DNA of 64,000 nt, taken from Calycina herbarum (lineage: Eukaryota > Ascomycota > Leotiomycetes > Helotiales > Pezizellaceae). Below are positions 33,465-44,869 of the stretch, in pieces; position 1 is the stretch's first letter; every line of letters starts with the position of its first letter. The position numbers and the translations under genes are program-made. Location of the stretch: the NCBI GenBank assembly GCA_001414485.1, contig LLEY01000014.1, positions 124,001 through 188,000 of the forward strand. The letters are read 5' to 3'. A model generated the notes under the pieces. That model had not been told where the DNA came from and made no database searches. It saw only the letters and a list, made by a program, of their open reading frames with translations.

Positions 33465-33782
33465 GGAATTACTTTTACTCGACTGGTGATGGAGGAAAAA
33501 ATGGGTTTCATGATCCTCCATATTTGGGAGATTAGATGTGACGTGGGGAAGTAGGTAATGCTCAGTACTGTGCAAACCCAAGGTAGCAAGCAAGTTTTAA
33601 GTGAACCAATCAAAACACCCCTGACTCCGGGTAATAGGGTAAACACTTCGGTTAATGAAAGGGCATCCAACCAACCACTATATTATTGGAACTCCCTTTA
33701 CATTTGGGGCATCACGACTGTCTCTTGATATGGTTCATTCTCACACATAACCTTCATTTCGCCTCTCTTAATCAGAAAGACC

Positions 33783-35164
33783 ATGGCTCCAAATAGAATC
33801 ACGACGTTGGCATCTACCATCCAGGTCGAAACACAGAAAGTTAATGCGTTTCTCGTCGCCGAGAACCTGCCTACACCTTCATTTGACATTTCTTGCCCCG
33901 CGAGGCTCTCGCTCCCACCTACAATTCAAGCGTCTCAAGAAGCTGTACTCGAGGCATCCGATGAACTCACTGCTCTTATGCTTGGCCCTGCACGGTCAAT
34001 AGTGAGCCGACCGGTAATTCTTGTCACTACCTATGTTTTCACCAACCCCTAACAGAAGTTGCAGACAAATTCCTGGTTAGCAGTTCAAGCAACTCAAAGG
34101 TTCGGCTTCGCTAGGTGTTTTCCAGCAATAGAAACATCCACCTTTGCTGATATCGCACGATTATGCTCGGTCTCAGAATCCGACACTCGCCGTATTCTGC
34201 GATTTGCTATGGCACACTACATTTTCCGTGAATTATCTCCTGGAATTGTGGGGCACACTGCGGCCTCAAAAGCACTTGCTGAGATTCCGCCTCTTGGGCA
34301 GGTTGCAGGATTTTTGAGCGACGAGATGTGGCCCTCTGCAACCCGACTCGTGGACGCGATGGAAAAATGGCCAGGTTCCGAAGAGCCGACAGAGTCTGGT
34401 TTCTCAATTGCTTATGCAACTGATAAGCCAATGATGGATGTCGTGGGACGTGATTCCAAAAGGGCTTTACAGATGGGAGGAGCAATGAGTTTCATGCATG
34501 CTGGGCCGGGTTACAATATACGACATATTCTTGACAACTTCGAATGGGGAAATGCTGTCAATGGACTTCTGGTAGACGTTCGCGGCGCACGAGGAACAGT
34601 GGCCATGGAAATCGCACGCCACTTCCCTAATATCAAATGCGTTGTCCAGGATCTGGCTGAAGTTGTCGAAGGTGCTACTGTGCCTTCCGATCTGAAAGAG
34701 GGCAACAGATTACGCTTCATGTCTCACGACTTTTTCCACGAACAGCCAGTCAAAGGAGCAGAAATATACTATCTTCGCTGGGTTTTACACGACTGGTCTG
34801 ACAAGTATGCTGTAAAAATTCTACGCAGCCTAATACCCGCATTGAAGAAAGGGAGTCGGATTTTGATATCCGATTTATGTCTTCCACCACCATGCACGCT
34901 TTCCCCTTTTCGCGAACGGAACTCAAGGTGAGTGTTCTATATATGCACTAGCACATCTGCCTCTTGAACGGAATTGCTAACTTCTGCAGAGCCTATGATA
35001 TTTCCATGAAACAAATTCAGAACGCGAAAGAACGAGATGCTGAAGATTGGGCTCAGCTATTTGAATTTGCCGACCCGCGCTTTAGATTCGAGCCTATAGT
35101 TGAGCCTCAAGGATCGACATTGGCAATAGTGTACGCTACGTGGGAGGGTGAGAGTTATGTCTGA
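33783..35164 (+). CDS. SAM-dependent O-methyltransferase (fungal secondary-metabolite type)
   Basis: Exons 33783-34013, 34056-34927 and 34990-35164 join in frame to 425 residues. The N-terminal half is a winged-helix/dimerisation region with STFADIARLCSVSESDTRRI. The catalytic half has the SAM-binding LLVDVRGARGTVAMEIARHF, the CVVQDL acidic strand end, and YYLRWVLHDWSDKYAVKILR with the usual catalytic HDW, followed by LKKGSRILISD. The glycine loop reads VDVRGARG where most members have VDVGGxxG, so SAM binding may be altered. The C-terminal exon (RAYDISMKQIQNAKERDAED) is standard for the family that methylates polyketide and aromatic hydroxyls. It lies between UstYa-like and tyrosinase pseudogenes, so a tailoring role in the same pathway is inferred. 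Confidence 0.85.
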
Positions 35165-35364
35165 CATTCTGAATGGCATAAGAGTGTAGATATTTCATGA
35201 ACGACAAACAACTTGTGGACTGAGCAAAAATTGCAGTTCTGCATTACACACTGAATAAATCTCCGCTGAATACAAAAACACCACAATCCAAAAACAAATC
35301 GGAACCCCTGTGAGATAAAATATCAACCCTGGCAGCGACTAGATGTTCCACTCTTTCCCCATAC

Positions 35365-35563
35365 CTAGTCGCATTCGCTATTCGTAGTCGGCGTAGACAA
35401 CAGCGTCATTGGACTCTGCTGTAACTGCGGTGTCATCACGGATGACTATTTTAGGTCAGAAATTGGCCCCAAGTTTAAGAGATTGGGAAGTCAATGAACC
35501 GTTCATGGGGGTGTTCAGTACATGCAGAACGAAGGTGATGAGGAAGAGGAGTGAGAAATACAT
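35365..35563 (-). CDS. Very small secreted peptide gene (tentative)
   Basis: The ATG at 35563 begins a hydrophobic leader, MYFSLLFLITFVLH. TATATA lies at about 35695, 132 bp upstream, followed by a CA-rich leader, which supports a real transcript. A GTACTG donor, CTGACC branch site and AATAG acceptor define an intron (35521-35446) giving a 40-residue product with a Ser/Thr/Gln-rich tail ending TNSECD. Without splicing the product is 35 residues (ending LKLGANF). The alternate frame past that stop is also open (VIRDDTAVTAESNDAVVYAD). It sits beside the methyltransferase and tyrosinase, a position where a RiPP precursor would be expected, but there is no repeated core or Kex2 site. Confidence 0.35.
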
Positions 35564-36786
35564 GATCTTTGTTTTTTGGTGGGAATGTGAAGTGTGGTTT
35601 GTATTGTGAAAGTTGCAGAAGGCTTTGGAACAAGTAAATTTGGAGAGAGTGAGGAAGTGCTCTGCAGAAACCGATGCAGAATTGCTGAAGAGCAATATAT
35701 AGAGTTTTTCCGGCACTCTGTCCTAGCTGCCTTTCGAGTTTCCGTGCTTGGATTGTTCATTTGCCATTTGCAAGGACCTACTCCTCGTTCGAAAAAGAAT
35801 TCTTTAACAACTTACCGAGTCCACCAATAGTAAAACCACGTCCAACAACAACCAACAGACTGTTGCCTCAAATCCAAGTAAACACCCCAACACTCTGCCG
35901 GCTAAATAGTATCCTTCGTCCAGGTAGTGATGGGTTGTTATGAAAGTGCGATACATTCTTAAATAATATTGTCAATTTATTGGACTAGTAGTGCATGATG
36001 GTGACGACTAATTGGTGTAATGTACAGCAAACCAGTCGGTTTCCGGGTACAATTCAGGGGTTTCGAGATCAAATCGATCTCTCAAACAGCAATCCATCTG
36101 GCCGCTGCGTACAGGAGGCACACATTCTGCAAGACAACGGGAATAAAATCACATCGCCAAAATGGATTTTGACTGGCATTCATCAGCAATGGGCCGGGCG
36201 TGTACATGCGATCTGCATATACACCAGATGTGACCAACAAAGGTCTCTTGACTTTCCAATCACCTTCTTCGACGACCCAACATCCAACTCCCAACATCTA
36301 CCACCTTCCAAAAAGATCAACAGCTAAGAATCCAATCAATATGCTCACATTTTCTTCATCAGCGCGTGTGTCGGGCGCCATCGTTTACAGTGCCGTCGGC
36401 AAGCATATCACAGTTCGCTCGCCATGCTTCACCTCCCTCATCCAGCAGGATAACAAGTAGGTATACTTGGCATTGAAGTCTCGATTCGGCCACACGAGAG
36501 GGTTGGGAGGAACTTCTTACTAGGGAGATATTTAGAACTTGTAAGGGGAAGTAGAAAAGAGGGTTTATATGCGGGTTGGTTGGATGTAACTTTGGCAAAT
36601 GCATTTCACGTACAAGCAAATGACAAACCGACGGCCAATTTCCTTGGGAACTGATGTGTAAATATAGCAGTTGATATTTTATTGACACCAACACCGGAGA
36701 ACAGAAGAAAAGGTTACAGCCACATTTGAGAATTCGTATATACACATCTGCTGGCTTTTCCGAGTCCCTCTTGTCAAGTGGAATGA
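35564..36786. other. Intergenic region, possible short frame
   Basis: A 39-codon frame starting MLTFSSSARVSGAIVYSAVG (36341) follows an A/C-rich leader but resembles nothing known. On the minus strand a GCATATAAACCC motif at about 36570 could be another core promoter, yet no convincing frame follows. Nothing else is supported. Confidence 0.3.
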
Positions 36787-38044
36787 ATGACTCGAAATTT
36801 TCCTGGACTCCAAATGGACGTCGGAAGTTCTCGGGCCGCCTATTCTTCGGTGGAGTGTAAAAATGGCATTGAGGGCACAAAAATGCGTACACACCCAGGA
36901 GTGTGTTTTCGGACTTTGGGGGCTGCTCTGCTATCCTTATGCATTTCAATCACTTTCTTGTTTGCGGTATTGCACTGGAAAGATTCTATTGTTTTGGACA
37001 AACACCCCATTATTTGCAAAGAATTATCAGTCCGCAAAGAATGGAGGAGCTTAAGCAAGGAGGACCAGGTTGATTACTTGAATGCCGTTTTGTGCTTGAG
37101 GACTCTTGACTCCAAGTTGGGGATGGAGCAATCTCTATATGATGACTTCCCATTCATCCACAGCCGGATTGGAAATTACAGTAAGTTTAGCAAAAGTTTG
37201 AAGCTACCCGCATCAGTGACTGACGGACCTTAAGGCCACAAAACAGAAGACTTTTTGGTATGGCATCGGTATTTTCTTTAAATATACGAAGACATTTTGA
37301 AAAAGGAGTGTAGATACAACGGAACTCTAACGTATTTTCACTTGTCTTCTACTTTTTCGCGCTCGCTAACCTACTACAGCTATTGGGACTGGTCACTCGA
37401 CAGCGAGGATATTACGAAAGCACCCGTATTCGATACTAAGTTTGGCTTCGGGGGAGACGGCAACAACTCCAGTACAGCAATATCCGTGGGACTTGGTCAT
37501 TGTGTCACTGATGGCCCATTTGCAAATCTCCAAGCATTGTATTTTGGGAATCAAAATAAAACACATTGTCTATCACGAGGCTTTACCGACCTAGAATCTG
37601 CAAAAAACCGAATTTTCTACCTCACTGCGGATGCATTAGAGGCAACTCTCATGGAGCCTTACTACACTGGCTTTTACTCCCGGCTGGAAAATGGCGCTCA
37701 TAACTCGATACCGATGATTATCCGAGGTGACTTCTACAAAGTCACCGCGCCATACGGTAAGCTTTTCTCAATTTTACCTGCTCCTACTCCCTCCTGGTTC
37801 ACAGAAACTAATAAAAATAGACCCTATATTCTTTTTGCACCATACTCAGCTCGATCGTATGTGGTATAAATGGCAGTCTCTCGACCCCCCTACACGCATT
37901 TCGAAGATTTCAGGAAAGGTCGCTCATAATGTCACTGAAGAAATACTCTTAGACAGCATGATAGCAATGGGTGACCTAGCGCCCTCGGTCACACGACGTC
38001 AAATGCTGGACACATTAGGATCTGGGTTGTGTTATATTTATTGA
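36787..38044 (+). pseudogene. Membrane-anchored tyrosinase (type-3 copper), with in-frame stop
   Basis: Exons can be joined across four introns. The N terminus has a membrane anchor (AALLSLCISITFLFAVLHW), then CKELSVRKEWRSLSKEDQVD. The CuA region reads FPFIHSRIGNYSHKTEDFLV then WHRYFL, followed immediately by TAA (37279-37281) and IYEDILKKECRY; relatives have Trp or His here, so TGG to TAA by two G-to-A changes is plausible. Next are LTYWDWSLDSEDITKAPVFD and a CuB region with NGAHNSIPMIIRGDF (a HNxxH-type motif lacking the second His) and DPIFFLHHTQLDRMW. The stop and the missing CuB ligand both argue against activity. Tyrosinases of this form oxidise phenols or peptide Tyr residues, for example in ustiloxin biosynthesis. 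Its 3' end is 90 bp from the convergent sulfotransferase-like gene. Confidence 0.7.
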
Positions 38045-38133
38045 AAGTGGGCAAATGTTGAGATTGTTACACATGGGTTTTCCACTTGCGTTCATAGATT
38101 TACAAACTATTTGGCAAGTCATCAATATAGCTA

Positions 38134-39113
38134 TTAGACATAAGTGTCCCACCCCCATGCCCAGATTGTTACTCCGATAGCTAGTGCGTAAGGCATACTC
38201 ATCTTGATCAACTTGATTGTCACCCCAACCTTGACAATGTTGGCGGCATTGTTGCCTCGGTTTACGAACGTAAATGGTTCGGACGGCACCGGATTTTTGC
38301 TCAGAAATTTGCACATCGGCTCCCATCCGTCCCGTGGATGAAACTCTAAAAGATTCTCAGGTGCAACGAGGGATCGAATATGGTTGATATGGACTGGCAT
38401 ATATCTCGCTAAAGCCTCGCGGTCTGTCCAGCGGCTTGGAGACGTCCAATCCGCTAGCCCGAGCTGGAGGCAATCATGAAGAGCACCCATTCCTTCCTGC
38501 AAACTCTGTTAAAACCCATTCTTGCTAGTTGAAACACCCCAAAGCACTTACTGGATCCAGCCACTTTAAGAAAGGCCAAATTCGCCAATTGAGAATTGAA
38601 TAGATAGATACCTCGACTGATTTTACCCATGAATTGGGCTCCCGTTGGGTCAGTATGACTTTGGCCTTGGGAAAGGCAGCAACAAGTTCGGAAGCAAAGT
38701 TCACACAAGGCATATCAGTAACCGCCTAGTGTAATGTCAGATTTGAGGATGCTTAAATGCGAAACCATAATTACGAACGCTGTACTCTTGGAGTAACTTG
38801 TCAAAATCTTCTGGACCGTATTTTTCTCCAATTCCGTTGACCTTTTAATTGAGCGCCTCGTGCCAACAATTAATGTGTCGGAGCTTCTTGTTGTACGGCT
38901 TAGGGGCTTCCAACATATGGTAACTTCGATAACCAAATTTGTTGAGTGCAGTATACATTGCTGACGAGGGTAATCAGAATCTTGTTCTTTTGTATTGAAG
39001 GATTAGTACCTACTCATCGTCGATGTGCGAGAAAGTCCAAGGCACAGGACCTGCATCTCTACCGGTCGTGGTTTGATGGCGACGATCTTGTCAACCTCTC
39101 TCCCAGAAGTCAT
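38134..39113 (-). pseudogene. Sulfotransferase-like P-loop protein (Sulfotransfer_4 type), with in-frame stop
   Basis: Exons on the minus strand begin MTSGREVDKIVAIKPRPVEM at 39113. LCLGLSRTSTMS is the P-loop (GxxRTGT type). Then come YRSYHMLEAPKPYNKKLRHI and NCWHEALN, a TAA at 38847-38845, and KVNGIGEKYGPEDFDKLLQE, AVTDMPCVNFASELVAAFPK and AKVILTQREPNSW. The end has LHDCLQLGLADWTSPSRWTD, LLEFHPRDGWEPMCKFL and a C-terminal membrane segment (MPYALAIGVTIWAWGW). The layout fits the fungal NAD-epimerase/sulfotransferase-like family. The TAA corresponds to a likely CAA or GAA, so a single C-to-T or G-to-T change inactivated the gene; everything else is intact. Substrate unknown. Confidence 0.65.
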
Positions 39114-39695
39114 GGTGAAATGACTCTAACAGGGATCACTTGCTGTTTGTTATTCGGTTGAATAGAAGAATTGAAGAGCTGTTCATTCAGTTTCAAAAAC
39201 CTCAATTTTTTTGCTGTGTTTAAATGCGGCCAACTCGAAATTTGTTAATAAGATCATTCTATTCGTCCTGCTAAAGTCCGGTTGTAAGAAACCAACAAAG
39301 GTGGGAAACTCATTCAACGAGACCAACGACATACAACTACCAACAGTACAGAGCCGTGCTTGTATTTGTAGGCAACGATTCTGTGTAATTAAATTGTAGA
39401 ATATGAAGTTAGGAATCGAGATATCTCCGGACACGTAGCAGTGGAAGGGTGAAGAATTATCATTTAGATACGACTAATTATTCAGAAAATATAAATATTG
39501 CGTGTATTATGTAAATTTCTAAGCTCTCATATCGCAGGATCCATAAGTTACTCAAGAAATTTATGTCATTAAAGGTCGTGCTATGTAAAGAGATCAAGGG
39601 AAAGCAATGTCGTAACTGCAAGGACTATACTTGTACTAAGCGGGATACGTGCGCAAACATTTTGAAAACTTCCCCTAGGTTAGTGAAAAAATTTC
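39114..39695. other. Intergenic region
   Basis: Between the sulfotransferase-like 5' end and the laccase 3' end. Frames at 39183-39434 are shadows of each other and not convincing. Confidence 0.35.
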
Positions 39696-41733
39696 CTAAA
39701 TTCCAGCATCCTCTTGGGGATAAGCCATTGTCTTCTCATAGGTATCCCACGCTGTGCAAACATCGTTAAACACCTTTGTTCCCTCGGCGGGAATGGAAAT
39801 GCTATCCTGACTTTCCACAAATTGCATAGCTAGGCCCTCCGATGCGTGCCACGCGATATGGCAATGTAAGAGCCATGTTCCAGGGTTGTCAAGAGGGAAA
39901 GCGATAACGAGGTATCCTCTGACAGGAAGGTGCATCACATCACGGCGTGGTGGATTAACAAGATTAAGGGGCGTAGCAGCCGTGTAAGTTCCTGTGCCTT
40001 GAGCCAGAGTGAGGAAATCGTGACCGTGAAGATGAATTGGATGGTTGACCGCAATTGTGGCAGAATTCTGGAGAGCGATGACTGCCCAGCCACCATTGGC
40101 TGTAGTGGCATCGAGAGGTATGACATTATAGTCTGTTGGCCAGATGTTCACGTCGTTGTAAACATTCAAAAGAGTTGGTCTTTGAGATGTTAGCCATATT
40201 CGGTAACAAGAAGGTGGAAAACTTACTCGGTCCAGTTGAGATACAGGGTTGAGGTGTTGAATTCCCAATTCTCGTAAGGTGAGTTGACCACTGTCAATAT
40301 TTCAAGGATGATGGCAGATATAGGGAATGGCCCAGCATCAATGGCAAGGTAGGGAACGAGACTAGTAAGTGATTGATCGGCGCAGTTGGTGCTGACAGTG
40401 ACGGTGCTGAGGGTCGTGGGATCGGCTGTGCTGGTGCTATCATATCGAATTATGCCAGTGATACCCGCAGCATTGAGGTTGGCACCACAGGATGTTTGCC
40501 ATCCAGCACGAAGCCAGTAGTTGCCTGGGGAAGCATTGGCTGTAACAAGAACCTGCAGTTGGGTTAGGAAAAAATGATTTAATGCTCGGAAATATAATTC
40601 AACTTACATCATATCTCTGACCCTCACCAAGAACAATGCTGCTGGTATTGAAGGGCACAATGGGAACAAGATCGTTTGCGATAACCGTCAGATTGTGGCC
40701 ATCGATAGAAAATTGGAAGTGACCTGCAGTGGCCAGGTTGACAAGACGAAGCCTATAGGTTTTTCCAGCTTCAAATGTTTGGGTGTATTTCAATCCGGCA
40801 TCATTGAACGTATTGAGACCAGAGATGAGGCCTGTAGTCATCGAAGGAGGGCCCCCAGTCTTGGCCTTGTCCCATAACTGTGTGGCGGGAACGTGGTTCC
40901 AGTCCCCAAGCATCACATGCCCAAGATCAACATCGTAATTAGCTGTCGCAGGTCCATTAATTAACATAGGACCGTAGATACCATCCGCATATTGAAGGGA
41001 GAAATGTGAATGATACCATGAAGTTCCGTACTCTAGAATTTGCAAGTATTAGCAACTTGTTGGAAATAAGCGAGACCGCACCAGGGGTAAACATTTTTAC
41101 CCGACTTCAAACGTTCGCCCAGTGTGTTCGACGATGAACGATGAGGGAGAGATATTATTCAGAGAGCAATGCCACCATACGCAGACAGAAAAAAAGGGAG
41201 TTCTTACGAGTAGCTTGGAATTTGTAAGTCATTGTGTCTCCAGGAGAGATTGGACATTGAGTAACACCCGGAACCCCATCATACTCCACTGAACCCTTTT
41301 GACGGATTCCATGCCAATGAATCGCAGTTCCGTTGTTTTGAAAGGTGTTGGTTACATGAATAATAATGTCATCCCCCCAGTCGGCTCTGATGGTTGGTCC
41401 TGGAATTGTGCCGTTAAAAGCAAAAACAGGCCGGGCAAATCCATCAGGAGAAGCTGTTGTATTCTCAACATTTAACCAGTACTTGTATCTAAATTAGCAT
41501 CGGAACCTTCGAGGGACAATGTTGCTTACCTCTCTTACGACTCCGGTGCTGGGTGTGGTGTCGTAGTAATTAGTGTCAATTGAATAGTCACCCCAGCAAT
41601 CCCTGGATGTTGCAGAGTTGACACAACTTTGACGTGTTTCAAGGGTAGAACCTTCCAAGTGGGAGACTCCCTGATTAAATGGGATTGCTGATGCAAGAGA
41701 TACGAAGGCGGTCAGAATGGAAAGGTAGTTCAT
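39696..41733 (-). CDS. Laccase (ascomycete multicopper oxidase)
   Basis: Five exons (41733-41530, 41481-41208, 41032-40608, 40552-40227, 40179-39696) sum to 571 codons including stop, giving 570 residues. The signal peptide is MNYLSILTAFVSLASA. All four copper regions are intact: IHWHGIRQKG, TSWYHSHFSLQYADG, NHPIHLHGHDF and LHCHIAWHASEGLAMQ, where the Cys coordinates T1 copper. The position ten residues after that Cys is Met-Gln, a medium-to-low redox T1 environment. The C terminus ends EDAGI, close to the DSGL-type plug that ascomycete laccases keep or process. It is secreted and oxidises phenols, consistent with polymerisation of aromatic products. An upstream TATATATAC lies at about 41844-41852. 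Its neighbour genes are tyrosinase- and methyltransferase-like. Confidence 0.95.
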
Positions 41734-41843
41734 TGTGAATGAAGGCAGGATTCTGAATAATCAAGAAGAGAAATTAAAGAGTGAAATGATAGAGCCAGTT
41801 GTCGATGTGGAAAAGAGAAAGAAAATGTGGACTCCAACTAGAT

Positions 41844-41852
41844 GTATATATA
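41844..41852 (-). promoter_or_regulatory. TATA box of the laccase gene
   Basis: GTATATATAC lies about 110 bp upstream of the ATG on the minus strand, followed by an A-rich leader. Confidence 0.5.
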
Positions 41853-44580
41853 CTTTTAATTTGCCCCCCTTGTCTGAAAGACTATCTCCATTGGGATTCC
41901 AACCCATCTTAAATTCATGGACTCATCACCCATGAGAGGGAATAGGGTCGCATTCTAACCACGATAAATTTGTTGGCTACGAATAGAAACTGGCATCCAA
42001 TAAACACCACAATAAGCCAAAGTCCGATGCGCAAAACAGTCTTCCACCTAGGTATGGCTTCCCTCGCCGCTCGACTGCTAGGGTCCCGCAGAAACACGAC
42101 TTCTGCTTACAGCATTTCGGTCAAGTTAAATTTCCACAATGACTATACGGTGAGGACTTTAAAGATACTGGTGGACTTATTGGTTCGAGATTCCGAAGCT
42201 TTTTCTATTCTTCGTTGTGACCCAAAAGTCAAAGACGGAAAGGGAATGTGTCTCGATACTTGTTGTAGCCACCGAGACCAATTTAGAAAATGCATTTCAA
42301 ACCACTCAATAAATACAATGAACACTCTGGTGTCTACATCAATAAAGCTAGTTGCCAGTCCTAGGATAGAGAGTGGTTCATTTGCTCGTATACTTCATTC
42401 GAAGTGCTCTCAATAAGCCTTTTGTTCTCCACGCAAATATACAGGGTTGCTCTTCCGAGCATGGGTTCCACGATAGAGCCCTACAGGGCGGCGTTAATAA
42501 CCTTGTGAAAACTCGGCTCGTTTCCGAGTCTAGAACCACATTAACAAGGCGACCCCGGCAATCCTCAAGGAAAGCGGGAAAATAAGAACGATGATTCTAC
42601 ATTCGAGGAACATGTTATGTTCCTAAGATAGTATCAAACACTAAGATCTAAGAAGCCAAATCTTTTACATTTAAACTACGGAGTATATTTTTATCTACAG
42701 TGCTGTTTTTATGTCACATCACATACGAAGAAGAGTACAGGGCGATTCTAACTTTACCGCACGAGAATATATAGACTATTTAGTGGTCAACACAGATTTG
42801 AAAATTCATGCAACCAAGGCCTGTAGGTATTGACTTTTTGGTGCTGTCGAGCTCACGGAGAAACCCCAAAAGGCATATCAATGACAAAATTAGACCCCTG
42901 AAAAAGTGACAGGTATAGCCTTTTACAGGCTTGCTCGTGCAAAAGTCGAGCGAGCCACGATTTTCAAGTCATTTTCAAGAATCTTTACCACTAACAAAGG
43001 CACTTTCTCCCACTAAATAAAATATATTTCTACATAGCCAATTATTGAAAAAGCGGCCAAAGGTATCTGTTCAATTCCATGTATTTCGTCTCGTTAGAAC
43101 CATTTCGTACCGAGGACTACGTACTTGTCAAAAACCATAGAAGGAAGAGGCACAGACTGACTCCATGTCTGGTAACTTGTATATCGATACATGCAAGTAA
43201 GCAACGTCCAAAACGGCGAGGAGTAAGATTTGCAGTGACGCGGCTCTTCCCGCTGTGGTCGCCTATTTGGGATCAAGTTCAACTACTGGCACATGCGTTG
43301 GGGGCTCAACGGCCTTTGTCCTTGCAGCGTAGTATTGGAGATATTTTTCCGCAGTACAATTCATCTGGTTGATAGAGAGAAACGAATTGATATATACATA
43401 TCAATGTTGTGTTGAAGTGAAGCCATCCGCCCCCACCTACATTGTAGAGTTTGGCAAGATAATACATAGTCAAGCAATATTGGCAGCCAGATTTAAGCTC
43501 GTACATCATCAGAAGCTTATCTGAAAAGAAAGCTTCTTCCAATTTTGATTTTCCGTCGTGCCAGGCTAAGACCGGGTCGACGAACCGAAGGAGTACACTC
43601 ATGCTGCAATGCAGTACCAATTTGTTGCTAGTTGACGTACCCCCTGTCATTGTTTAATATAAGCTGCATGATCAGGAACATTTAAGCTTCAGGTACTCTG
43701 TGTAATCCCTGAGGAATCCCTGAACACACGTTGTAAGCGCGGGTCGTATCCAGGGACCGACCGGAAAATGGAACCAGCCGCGACATGGTATAATCGTATC
43801 CAGAGCTCGAGGAAAGCTAGTAATACCCCGGAGAAGCTCGTGATCAGATCAATTCAAAGAAGACCCCCCGTTCAAAACAAGTTATATGGGAAAATATTCC
43901 CCCGGTCCAGCCTCCTTTCGCTAGACATGACCTTCTACACACCTGCCTAAAAGAGCGAACCAATTACAAACGAGTTGAATCTTTCACAGGTAGGTCAAAC
44001 TATCGCCATAGTACAACTGAATCTAATACTGCTCGTTCGTTTTAACTATATAATTAACTTACTTAAACTAAATATTTTCGAACAATGTGATTCAATAAAT
44101 GAAATTACTAGACCCGCTAATGAATAGCAAAAGTAAGCGATTCCACAATTAGTGTAACAAAACGAGAGTTCTGAATACAAACTACTCTAATACTTATTAC
44201 TCCTCTAGTAGTACTCTTAAGTAGTAGAGTAGAGTAGAGAAGTTACTCTTGACTACTCGAGTACTACTTAAGTAGTCTATAAATATAAAACTACTTGCAC
44301 ATTTTCCTTGAAAGAATCTTTCAATATGTTTGGTGGCATCGTGAGGATTCGAGAACACCAATTACTGACCAAGATCTATATAACAAAACCTTGGAATAGA
44401 TAGCGAAATCGACAATCCTCTGGGAGATTTCGAATTTCATTGAGCTTTTTTTGCTGACGGTAGGAACTTATTTTCGGTCGATCTCAGCGCACCATCCGGG
44501 AGCGAAAAGCCCAAGGTTCTTACTTTGCGTAGATATCTAAGATGTACTAAGCTGGAACCCTAGGAGTACCCTATCACTTC
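41853..44580. other. Long intergenic region between laccase and the transposon block
   Basis: No gene is supported. Possible structural pieces: a GC-richer patch at 42430-42560; a hairpin with GGCTTGCTCG (42928-42937) opposite CGAGCGAGCC (42947-42956); and a simple TACTACT/AGTAGAG-rich palindromic region at about 44188-44282. Frames of 60-115 codons (for example minus 43306-43650) match no family. The composition is that of normal intergenic DNA, in contrast to the RIP-mutated block that follows. Confidence 0.35.
44188..44282. repeat. Low-complexity CTACT/AGTAG palindromic region
   Basis: Runs of CTACT, AGTAG and GTACT in both orientations occur here, with CTTAAGTAGTAGAG and ACTACTTAAGTAG able to pair. 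It may be a fragile or secondary-structure-prone site just outside the copia element. Confidence 0.45.
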
Positions 44581-44790
44581 TGTTGCAATGCTGCACTTCC
44601 GAGGACAAGAGTAAAAGACTTGAATTCATTTTCTTGCTCTACAAGAGCAAAAGGCATATATATATACAATGTTGCAATAGCTATTGCCACATCCATTTGT
44701 CGAAAAAACTCTTCCTGCCGGCATGCCCGACGGGCATACCGATATCTCTTAAGTGGCGTAATATAACAGATATCACCGTACCTATCAACA
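44581..44790 (-). repeat. Copia LTR (3' copy on the coding strand), mostly unmutated
   Basis: It pairs with 49182-49391. This copy keeps many CpA and TpG sites (TGTTGCAATGCTGCACTTCC) that are TpA in the other copy (TGTTATAATACTATACTTCC), so it is closer to the ancestral sequence. Confidence 0.9.
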
Positions 44791-44869
44791 GCCCCCTTAC
44801 GGTTATATCTAATAACAGTTACTCTGTAAAAACCATATAAGTAAAAAGCAGTTTTTGTGTAGCTCCTAG

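Noticed and set aside
36200..36460. 86-codon frame and an internal 39-codon frame starting MLTFSSSARV, considered as a RiPP precursor
   Set aside because: No signal peptide, repeated core or Kex2 sites.
42430..42600. GC-richer patch with a CTCGGCTCGTTTCCGAG palindrome, considered as an RNA gene or element fragment
   Set aside because: No tRNA-like fold or repeat boundary could be drawn.
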